Part shown: positions 1 through 5,314 of the stretch, in pieces | Layout: the number at the start of each line of letters is the position of its first letter | How positions within the stretch are numbered: position 1 is the stretch's first letter | Assembly (NCBI GenBank): GCA_001778355.1 | Contig: MFGS01000014.1 | Location: 21,097-26,410 of the forward strand | Reading direction: 5' to 3' | Origin: Candidatus Firestonebacteria bacterium RIFOXYA2_FULL_40_8 | GTDB taxonomy: Bacteria; Oederibacteriota; D2-FULL-39-29 | Length of the DNA: 5,314 nt | Notes under the pieces: model-generated | What the model saw: only the letters and a program-made list of their open reading frames with translations | What the model was told of the DNA's origin: nothing | Database searches by the model: none | Translations under genes and position numbers: made by a program

Positions 1-599
1 AAGATATTCTCAATGCCGGGATAATAAGCACATTCTGGAAGCCAGATCCCGTTCGGCTGTTTTCCCAGATGTTTTTTGTGGCAATCCACCGCTACTTTTA
101 TCTGCGCCCGTACCGCTTTTTCATTCACGCGCATTAAAGGCAGATACCCGTGCGTTGCCCCGCAGGTAATAATTTCCAGTTTACCCAGGTCCGAGAATTT
201 CTTAAACCAGTTGACTATATTTTTATTATATTTTAAAAAGTACGCGCGATATTCATTAAATTTCCAGCTGTACATCTTGGCAACGTGATTGAAATGGGGT
301 TCAAACTCCGTACGCCTGATCTCTTTTTCGGAAAGTTCTATCAGCTTTTCTATATGATGCAGGGCTCTGTCCTGCAAAAGCGGATCGGCCAGCATATTAA
401 TAAGCGGCGGTGTCAAAGACATGGTAACCCGAAAGTCCACATTATCCTCTACCAGCCGTTCGTACACCAAAAGCAGAGGAATATACGTCTCGAAGATTGC
501 CTCGTAAAACCAGTCCTCTTCAAGGAAATCATCATGCTCCGGATGCCTTATGTAAGGCAGGTGAGCGTGCAAAACCAGGGCTAAATATCCTTTAGGCAT
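1..599 (-). CDS. GH57 1,4-alpha-glucan branching enzyme, N-terminal part (cut by the window edge)
   Basis: The first 199 residues of a glycoside hydrolase family 57 protein are visible; the rest lies beyond position 1. Family members of the branching-enzyme type are about 520-560 residues long, so a little over a third is present. Seen directly: the N-terminal HAHLPY motif (residues 11-16), the CGATHGYLP motif (146-154), and WLPECAY (186-192). Glu189 of this last motif aligns with the catalytic nucleophile known from the Thermus and Thermococcus GH57 branching enzymes. Such enzymes cleave alpha-1,4-glucan and transfer the fragment to form an alpha-1,6 branch, in cytoplasmic glycogen synthesis. 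The acid/base aspartate and the C-terminal domain are outside the window. The ATG overlaps the stop of the DUF4912 gene by one base (TAATG) and has a good Shine-Dalgarno sequence inside that gene, so the start is secure. GH57 also includes amylases and amylopullulanases; the extended N-terminal match after HAHLPY favours branching enzyme. Confidence 0.9.
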   Translation of the reverse strand, partial: MPKGYLALVLHAHLPYIRHPEHDDFLEEDWFYEAIFETYIPLLLVYERLVEDNVDFRVTMSLTPPLINMLADPLLQDRALHHIEKLIELSEKEIRRTEFEPHFNHVAKMYSWKFNEYRAYFLKYNKNIVNWFKKFSDLGKLEIITCGATHGYLPLMRVNEKAVRAQIKVAVDCHKKHLGKQPNGIWLPECAYYPGIENI

Positions 600-1654
600 T
601 ATTCCACCTTCTTTGTATCTTGAGTAACGGTTATCTTAAATGATTTTTTATATTTTCCGCTTGCCGACCTTCCGGTTATATCAAGCGTGTGAATTCCGTC
701 TATAAGCGCGAACCTGGTAGAAAAACTTCCGTCCTGATTTAAAGCCACGGGAGCATTATTAATGGTAACTATTGCATCCGGCTCCGTAGCACCGTAAACA
801 ATAAGTTCAGTCCCTACTCTCATCCAGAAAGCCGACGGTTTATTTTCATACTTTACGAGACTGGATAAGCTGCTTACACCGCCCGGACCTGAAGTGGAGT
901 CAAACGGTCTGACTTCACCGTCATAAAGTCCGTCTATTCCACCCTTACCTCTCCCTGCTTTTGTAATGTACATCTTCCAGGCCTCAGATGAGTCCATCCA
1001 TTCCTCATAATCCAGATTGGACATACTGTCTGCAGGCGTAGACATTGCATTTGATCTTGCGAGCGTAAAAAATTTCCCGGAAGTAGTTAAGATACCGATA
1101 TCTACCACCCAGGATTTTTCCGGTGCATAGACCTTAAGGTAATAACTGATAACAAGATTTTCCAAAGTAATATCAAAGTAGCCGTGGGCATTACTGCCGT
1201 TAAAAACAATATTCGTAACTTCATATACACGGAGAATTGATTTTGCAGAGTAGAATTCCTGACCCAGCTCTTGTTTTGCCTCTTCTATTCGGGGCAGGGA
1301 AACTTCCCAATAGCAGAAAAGCCAGTAAGAATCTCTGGGTAAAAGTACAATACGAGTGTCCCCGTAAAAATCCGTAACCTTATTGTCATACTTTTTATAG
1401 ATCAAAGAAGGGTGATCCCGTTTTTTGACAGGCTTTTGCATTACATTATCTTCTATTATAGTTTTTTTAGCGGGAGTTGTAACTTTTAATGCCGTTAAAG
1501 CAGCTGCTTTCTTTCTGGCGGCAAATTTAACGGAAGGTTTTACCGGCTTTAACTCTTTAGCCGGTTTTACAGCAGCAGTTTTTGCTTTTGGAAGCTTTAT
1601 GTCTTTCGCTTTTTCTTTTGCCATTTTGTTTACCAGTACAATAGTACCAGACAT
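599..1654 (-). CDS. DUF4912 domain protein with a Lys/Ala/Pro-rich N-terminal tail
   Basis: A 351-residue protein in three parts. Residues about 11-80 form a low-complexity tail rich in Lys, Ala and Pro, resembling histone H1-like tails. Residues about 85-210 match the DUF4912 pattern, including LPRDSYWLFCYWEV (105-118) and the YYLKVY strand (171-176). Residues about 275-345 form a predicted beta-sandwich module with ELIVYGATEPDA (283-294) and a DGSF turn (308-311), as seen at the C-terminus of other DUF4912 proteins. The family's biochemical role is not known to me. Neighbouring DUF4912 and GH57 genes are a recurring arrangement, and here the stop overlaps the branching-enzyme start. I infer a role in glycogen-type glucan metabolism, perhaps carbohydrate or protein binding. 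The start is uncertain: neither the first ATG nor the one at codon 11 (1624-1622, reading MAKEKAKD) has a clear Shine-Dalgarno sequence. No signal peptide or membrane segment is convincing, so it is probably cytoplasmic. Confidence 0.85.
   Translation of the reverse strand: MSGTIVLVNKMAKEKAKDIKLPKAKTAAVKPAKELKPVKPSVKFAARKKAAALTALKVTTPAKKTIIEDNVMQKPVKKRDHPSLIYKKYDNKVTDFYGDTRIVLLPRDSYWLFCYWEVSLPRIEEAKQELGQEFYSAKSILRVYEVTNIVFNGSNAHGYFDITLENLVISYYLKVYAPEKSWVVDIGILTTSGKFFTLARSNAMSTPADSMSNLDYEEWMDSSEAWKMYITKAGRGKGGIDGLYDGEVRPFDSTSGPGGVSSLSSLVKYENKPSAFWMRVGTELIVYGATEPDAIVTINNAPVALNQDGSFSTRFALIDGIHTLDITGRSASGKYKKSFKITVTQDTKKVE
604..610 (-). promoter_or_regulatory. Ribosome binding site of the branching-enzyme gene
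   Basis: AAGGTGG on the minus strand lies 4 bases before the ATG at 599-597. It is embedded in the last codons of the DUF4912 gene (Lys-Lys-Val-Glu-stop), so ribosomes finishing DUF4912 are placed to restart on the branching enzyme. This supports translational coupling. Confidence 0.75.
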
Positions 1655-1737
1655 ACACTATCATTTCAACAGGAAAGCATTTAATAATATTGATTTTTCT
1701 CCGCAGATTATTGACTTAAAGTACCACTCTTTTGAGT

Positions 1738-3765
1738 CTAATCCTGTCTTAATCCGATACTTAATAGCTCAAGCGTGTTTATTTTACATTTAATTTTTAA
1801 ATATCCGTATTTTCCGTCGTTTTGATACTCAAAACCGGTAGTCAGTACCGATTTTTTCGCATCAGGAAGCAGCAATTCAATTTTTTTTCCGACTTTGATA
1901 TCAGGCCTTAAAAGCAGAACGGGATTTAAAAGCGGATCCAGATGACAGTTATGCACCGCAATTGCAAGCCGTTTCCCGCTCTTTGCGGCTTTACACATAA
2001 TATGCGCGGCAGGTTGCCTGATGGAAACAACGAGCGGGGTTCTCCCTGCCCATCCGAGGCACTGAGCTAATTGTTCCTGTTTGGCGTAACTATGGATTAA
2101 CTGACGGCAGGCACTTGCTTTGCTCATATCATACGGCAAAATACAAAACCTCTGACCTTTGGCGTTTTCATATAATATTGTCCCGGGATATAACGCATTT
2201 TTATTATCATCCTGGAATTCGCTTATTGTCTTTGCTCCCGGTTTGGGTTCACAGTGAAAGTATACATTTTCACCGCTGTTCAAAAGCCAGATGCTTTCAC
2301 CGGCGTACCGGCCGTTAATGCCGCCTGAATATTTTTCCAGCACCGGATCAACGGCTTTTTTCATTGTTTTAATTCCGATATCAACCCCTCTTTTTAAAAG
2401 TCCTTCTGACGCTACCGCATCAACCAGTACTCCGTTCTTTAAAATATTATTAAGCTCTCCAACCTTCAATGCAAGAACAGACGCACCGCTCAAAAATGAC
2501 GGACCGGCTGCTTCATTATAAGTAAGAGGTATTCCGAGTCCGGAAATACCCGATAATACCGGCGGAATATAATTTTGCGTCCACTCCGCCAGCGCTTTGT
2601 TCAAATCAGAAGAAGCAGTAATATTACAGTTATAGTTTTGATTAATTATAACGTTTAAACCTTTAGAAGCATCATCCTCCGGAAAAAACCTGCGAATAGC
2701 CGCATAATTTTCTGCATATTTAACGGCTGTTGCCGTGTAGGCCGTCTCATACCCTGGTTTTGGAAAATATGGAAGCGCGTACTCCATTATTCCAGAAAAA
2801 CCTGAAGCCAGGATGAACTGGGTATAGGAATGGAGCATTTTTGCGGAGCAGTAGAATCTGGTATGAGGAAAAGTATCGCCTTCAGTTACTACTTCTGTGT
2901 TGTTTTTATTTAACCAGCTATATTCAAGCCGGTTTAACTCCAATATATGCGGTAAAGAAGAAGCGGACTCTTTTGCCCAGTAGGGAGCTCCGCTTATACG
3001 GACAAATGGACGGGTTTTTCCCGCCAGCGCTTTTAGCAGATCCTTCATTTCAAAACCTTCACTACTCCAGTGCGAAGGACTTGCGCATTGCCCGATCCGT
3101 ATTTTCTTATTTACGGAGTGGACGGCTTTTTCAATAATTTTCGCCAGATATACAAGAGACTCGCCCGTAAACTTCAGCCACTGTGATCTAATCTTATTTG
3201 GGTTCCCACAAACAACTTTACCAACAAGTTGATTCCGGGATAAATTCATTTTTGCGCGTTTACTAAATTTTTCAATATGAAGCGGACAGAAACATCCCAG
3301 TTTTGCTTCGTCACCGTGCAAACCTATCCTAAAATCATCGTCCAGCAAAATAAACTTTACACCCGACTCCGCAATTATCTTAAACGCTTTGCTAAGGTAT
3401 TTTTTAAAGTTTTCATCCAGGGGACAGTAACAGCCGCCTGCAGATTTGCCTGCAGGACCAGTAATCTCCTGAAATACAGCTTTTTCCTTTCTTCCCGTGG
3501 AAGAAAAAGCAGGCGTATGTCCGATAGTTCTCGCCATCCAAAAACCCGCTTTAATCCCATTTGCTTCGAAGAATTCAACTTTTTGTTTGAGCTTATTTGA
3601 ATACGCCCGCCATTCTTCAGTCGATAAAATATTTGCTTCCGGAAAAGGCGCCACCAGAAGGACCATATCCGCTTTCATTGTTATAAGTTTATCAAGATAT
3701 TCTTTGAAATATTCTTCTTTCTGATTTAAAATGACAGGCACACACCATTTCCACTCTCTTCCCAT
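1738..3765 (-). CDS. Putative glycoside hydrolase (TIM-barrel, GH42-like architecture), substrate unknown
   Basis: A 675-residue protein that I place only at superfamily level. Residues about 5-340 read as a TIM barrel of the kind seen in GH42-like (clan A) hydrolases. There is an N-terminal KADMVLLVAP strand (31-40), then FILLDDDFRIGLH (138-150) running into GCFCPLH (157-163). Candidate carboxylates later in the barrel are in EVVTEGDTFP (291-300) and GIMEYALPYF (325-334). A stretch near 430-465 (LKVGELNNILKNGVLVDA, then LKRGVDIGI) resembles the amidotransferase-like or trimerisation-type domain that follows the barrel in GH42-like enzymes. The last 75 or so residues are beta-rich and could be a C-terminal sandwich. 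A second CxCPL motif, GCYCPLD, sits at 111-117. I see no signal peptide, so a cytoplasmic enzyme is likely. The start has an AAAGGCGG ribosome binding site 8 bases upstream. Position ahead of DUF4912 and a branching enzyme suggests carbohydrate metabolism, but neither reaction nor substrate can be stated. Confidence 0.6.
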   Translation of the reverse strand: MGREWKWCVPVILNQKEEYFKEYLDKLITMKADMVLLVAPFPEANILSTEEWRAYSNKLKQKVEFFEANGIKAGFWMARTIGHTPAFSSTGRKEKAVFQEITGPAGKSAGGCYCPLDENFKKYLSKAFKIIAESGVKFILLDDDFRIGLHGDEAKLGCFCPLHIEKFSKRAKMNLSRNQLVGKVVCGNPNKIRSQWLKFTGESLVYLAKIIEKAVHSVNKKIRIGQCASPSHWSSEGFEMKDLLKALAGKTRPFVRISGAPYWAKESASSLPHILELNRLEYSWLNKNNTEVVTEGDTFPHTRFYCSAKMLHSYTQFILASGFSGIMEYALPYFPKPGYETAYTATAVKYAENYAAIRRFFPEDDASKGLNVIINQNYNCNITASSDLNKALAEWTQNYIPPVLSGISGLGIPLTYNEAAGPSFLSGASVLALKVGELNNILKNGVLVDAVASEGLLKRGVDIGIKTMKKAVDPVLEKYSGGINGRYAGESIWLLNSGENVYFHCEPKPGAKTISEFQDDNKNALYPGTILYENAKGQRFCILPYDMSKASACRQLIHSYAKQEQLAQCLGWAGRTPLVVSIRQPAAHIMCKAAKSGKRLAIAVHNCHLDPLLNPVLLLRPDIKVGKKIELLLPDAKKSVLTTGFEYQNDGKYGYLKIKCKINTLELLSIGLRQD

Positions 3766-3773
3766 ATTAACAA

Positions 3774-3781
3774 CCGCCTTT
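3774..3781 (-). promoter_or_regulatory. Ribosome binding site of the putative glycoside hydrolase
   Basis: AAAGGCGG on the minus strand ends 8 bases before the ATG at 3765-3763. It is a good purine-rich match at normal spacing and fixes the start at the residues MGREWKW. Confidence 0.65.
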
Positions 3782-3815
3782 CCTCTGATGTCAAATTGAC
3801 TGATAGGGCTAAAAC

Positions 3816-3846
3816 ATTATGGCTTTTCAGAAATTACGAATTACAA
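3816..3846 (-). promoter_or_regulatory. Possible weak promoter for the hydrolase-DUF4912-branching enzyme genes
   Basis: On the minus strand CATAAT (3821-3816) matches the -10 consensus at five of six bases. A TTGTAA within the heptamer repeat (3846-3841) matches the -35 consensus at four of six, but the 19-base spacer is long. Transcription from here would give a leader of about 40 bases before the hydrolase ATG, with the ribosome binding site in it. The match is weak, and read-through from DUF1015 is an equally good explanation. Confidence 0.2.
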
Positions 3847-3858
3847 ACGACAAATTAC
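3831..3858. repeat. Tandem heptamer repeat, four units
   Basis: Four consecutive 7-base units read on the plus strand as AAATTAC, GAATTAC, AAACGAC and AAATTAC, consensus RAATTAC; on the minus strand this is GTAATTY. The array is 28 bp, lies in the gap between the DUF1015 gene and the putative hydrolase, and begins 11 bases past the DUF1015 stop codon in the direction of transcription. It has no coding role. Similar short AATTACG-type arrays occur between genes in many uncultured bacterial genomes; what they do is not known to me. Confidence 0.7.
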
Positions 3859-3881
3859 AATAAATTGTCTTAAAATTTATT
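3859..3881. repeat. AT-only inverted repeat at the 3' end of the DUF1015 gene
   Basis: AATAAATT (3859-3866) and AATTTATT (3874-3881) are perfect reverse complements separated by 7 bases. One arm lies in the last codons of the DUF1015 gene and the other just past its stop. The stem contains only A and T and no U-run follows it in the transcript, so it is a poor intrinsic terminator. It could still be a weak RNA end structure. Confidence 0.4.
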
Positions 3882-5084
3882 AAATGTGATTCCAACGGGG
3901 AGCTTGGGGTAGAAATACGTAGTTTTATGGGGCATTTTCTCCATTTTATAGGACAGATCCATTATTGTTTTAGCCGAAATGTCAGGGATAATAAACCCGG
4001 CATGAAAAATACCGCTGTTTACTTTCTCTTTTACTTCGGGAATATCCCGGGTATAACATATTTCTTTAGCCTGAGGCAATTTCTTCAGGATCAAGTGATG
4101 CAGCAATGCTGTGGGTAGTTTTTTCCAGGTCACAGAATTCTTTTCCTTTATCGCAGAAAACGCCTTTCGACCTTTCGGTTTTAAAGCATAATATCTGTTA
4201 TCCGTATATAAAATAATATCCTTACTTTCCGGAAGTTTAAGCTCTTCTATCTCGAAATATGGAGAGAGCCGCTCAAACATTTTCTGTTTGCTTACTTTAA
4301 AAACAAACCTTACGAGCCGGTGTGTCGGAAGCACCACAAGCCCTTTGTCATGAAGAGATACGAGTGTAAACATAATATAGTTCCAAGAAGAGTCGGTGGA
4401 AGCCGGATATAATTTCCTCATTTTGTTTTTATAAAAAAGACCTACCTCATATCGATGATGCCCATCGGCAATAAATACTTTTTTATTTTTAAAAGCCTTC
4501 ACGGCATTTAACACCGATTTTTCATCCCGCACTACCCATACTTTATTGAGCACCGGGCCGTTTTTATCTTTCATTTTAAAAACAGCGTAAGGTTTTTTCG
4601 AAGTTATACTTTTGAAATTATAAGAACCTTCATAAAGTCCGAAAACAGGGCTCATATTCGCCCCGCACGCTTCCAGAAGTTTTAAGCGGTCTGCTTTGTG
4701 CGAAGGGAACGTATGTTCATGCGGCAGGACATTTTTCCTGGCAAACTCTTCCAATCTGACCAGACAGAGTAGTCCGGTTCTTATCTTCTTTTCACCTTCA
4801 AGCAAGAATTGCTGTTGATGAACAAACAACACCGGTTTTTTTTCGTAATTCAGTGTACCATCTGATATCCAGCTGTTCAACTCTTTAGCCGCCTGGACGT
4901 AACGGTCACCTTTACCCGTTTCTTTTCTTAGTATTATCCTGACAATGTTTTTATCTGATTTGGAATAGTAAGCATCCTGCATTTCAGGTGTGATAACATC
5001 ATAAGGAAGAGAAACTACCTTTGAAAGATTTTTATTTTTTCCCAAATCATATTTAAGCGCCTTAAAAGCTGTTATAGTTACCAT
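3870..5084 (-). CDS. DUF1015 family protein (COG4198-type), function unassigned
   Basis: A 404-residue protein of the usual length for DUF1015 and apparently complete. Family hallmarks are visible in order: SLPYDVI near the N-terminus (25-31), PHEHTFPSHKADRLKLL (121-137) followed by a SPVFGLY stretch (145-151), IADGHHRYEVGL (205-216), and the characteristic C-terminal KTTYFYPKLPVGI (387-399). The DGHHR element recalls the conserved loop of ParB-like proteins, so nucleotide binding is an inference worth considering, not a known activity here. In some clostridia, as I recall, DUF1015 genes sit beside serine biosynthesis genes; no such gene is in this window. There is no signal peptide or membrane segment, so it should be cytoplasmic. 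The gene starts 7 bp after the thioredoxin stop with an AGAGG Shine-Dalgarno sequence 4 bases before the ATG, indicating a shared transcript. Confidence 0.9.
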   Translation of the reverse strand: MVTITAFKALKYDLGKNKNLSKVVSLPYDVITPEMQDAYYSKSDKNIVRIILRKETGKGDRYVQAAKELNSWISDGTLNYEKKPVLFVHQQQFLLEGEKKIRTGLLCLVRLEEFARKNVLPHEHTFPSHKADRLKLLEACGANMSPVFGLYEGSYNFKSITSKKPYAVFKMKDKNGPVLNKVWVVRDEKSVLNAVKAFKNKKVFIADGHHRYEVGLFYKNKMRKLYPASTDSSWNYIMFTLVSLHDKGLVVLPTHRLVRFVFKVSKQKMFERLSPYFEIEELKLPESKDIILYTDNRYYALKPKGRKAFSAIKEKNSVTWKKLPTALLHHLILKKLPQAKEICYTRDIPEVKEKVNSGIFHAGFIIPDISAKTIMDLSYKMEKMPHKTTYFYPKLPVGITFNKF

Positions 5085-5088
5085 TTAA

Positions 5089-5093
5089 CCTCT
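5089..5093 (-). promoter_or_regulatory. Ribosome binding site of the DUF1015 gene, overlapping the thioredoxin stop
   Basis: AGAGG on the minus strand shares bases with the TAG stop codon of the thioredoxin gene (5094-5092) and ends 4 bases before the DUF1015 ATG. The overlap suggests that termination on thioredoxin helps initiation on DUF1015. Confidence 0.6.
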
Positions 5094-5314
5094 AGAGAAG
5101 CGCGTCAAGCTTGCTTTTAATTGCAGGTTTCGGCTGGGCACCCACCATCTGCTGTACCACTTCGCCGTTTTTATACATTAATAGCGCAGGGATAGAGCGG
5201 ATCCCGAACTTCGAACTGACTCCGGGATTTTCATCAACGTTGACCTTACCTATCTTAACTTTTCCCGCATATTCTTTTGCAAGTTCTTCGATTGTAGGTC
5301 CGAGCATTTTGCAC
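5092..5314 (-). CDS. trxA: Thioredoxin, C-terminal part (cut by the window edge)
   Basis: About the last 73 residues of a thioredoxin are visible. The reading frame stays open through the right edge, and the first complete codons read Cys-Lys-Met-Leu-Gly-Pro, which fits the second cysteine of the family's CGPC redox site followed by its usual lysine. The first cysteine and the N-terminal third lie beyond the window, so the ATG at 5307-5305 is an internal methionine, not the start. Other hallmarks are present: VNVDENPGVSSKFGIR, then SIPALLMYKNGE with the conserved cis-proline, and a later VGA element before the final helix. Ala follows the cis-proline where Thr is more usual. The protein is a small cytoplasmic disulfide reductase, normally kept reduced by thioredoxin reductase. 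The C-terminal length from the active site matches that of standard thioredoxins of about 105-110 residues. It appears to be upstream in the same transcript as DUF1015. Confidence 0.92.
   Translation of the reverse strand, partial: CKMLGPTIEELAKEYAGKVKIGKVNVDENPGVSSKFGIRSIPALLMYKNGEVVQQMVGAQPKPAIKSKLDALL

Noticed and set aside
285..584. Plus-strand open frame of 99 residues
   Set aside because: It lies wholly antisense to the GH57 branching-enzyme gene, which has clear family motifs; the product resembles nothing recognisable.
1726..1737. ACTC-TTTT-GAGT hairpin beside the hydrolase stop codon
   Set aside because: The stem is only four base pairs and no U-tract follows in the minus-strand direction; it is no better than chance.
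1425..1793. Plus-strand open frame encoding a very hydrophobic 122-residue product
   Set aside because: It is antisense to the Lys/Ala/Pro-rich tail of DUF4912; reading Lys/Ala codons backwards gives Phe, Leu and Ala, which explains the apparent membrane-like character. No ribosome binding site or family match.
3766..3794. Perfect TTGACA (3794-3789) followed after 17 bases by GTTAAT (3771-3766) on the minus strand
   Set aside because: The -10 would touch the hydrolase start codon, placing transcription initiation inside the gene, and the next methionine is 30 codons in. The GTTAAT match is only four of six, and the bases between carry the ribosome binding site.
3859..3881. Intrinsic terminator for the DUF1015 gene
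   Set aside because: The 8-bp stem is all A/T with no GC pairs and no U-run downstream, so it would be unstable and is listed only as a repeat.
5305..5307. ATG as the start of a short 71-residue thioredoxin-like protein
   Set aside because: The frame remains open to the window edge and the codons just upstream encode Cys-Lys, which fit the end of the CGPCK active site, so the gene simply continues out of the window.

Overview
The window shows a compact run of five genes, all on the minus strand, from an uncultured-looking bacterium of moderate to low GC. In transcription order, from high to low coordinates, they are: the C-terminal part of a thioredoxin (cut by the right edge), a DUF1015 family protein, a large putative glycoside hydrolase, a DUF4912 protein, and the N-terminal 199 residues of a GH57 1,4-alpha-glucan branching enzyme (cut by the left edge). 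There is no tRNA, rRNA, CRISPR array or mobile element, and no gene-free stretch of 300 bases. I cannot name the organism. The DUF4912/GH57 pair and the short AT-rich intergenic repeat would suit deep-branching or candidate bacterial phyla such as Elusimicrobiota or Omnitrophota, but this is an impression from gene content only.

Right part (3870-5314): the thioredoxin and DUF1015 genes are 7 bp apart, and the DUF1015 Shine-Dalgarno sequence lies across the thioredoxin stop codon, so they look co-transcribed and probably translationally coupled. A 104-bp gap follows (3766-3869). It holds four tandem copies of a 7-bp unit, an AT-only inverted repeat at the end of the DUF1015 gene, a small palindrome, and the ribosome binding site of the next gene. 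It is the most likely place for a new promoter.

Left part (1-3765): the putative glycoside hydrolase is followed after 83 bp by the DUF4912 gene, whose stop codon overlaps the branching-enzyme start (TAATG). The branching enzyme introduces alpha-1,6 branches into glycogen-like glucan. DUF4912 is a family without a firmly assigned role, and its tight coupling here points to a role in the same glucan metabolism. The 675-residue hydrolase has a TIM-barrel-like N-terminal half with acidic candidate catalytic sites and two CxCPL motifs. It has no visible signal peptide, so it probably acts in the cytoplasm on a substrate that cannot be named from sequence. It is the least characterised and most interesting gene in the window.
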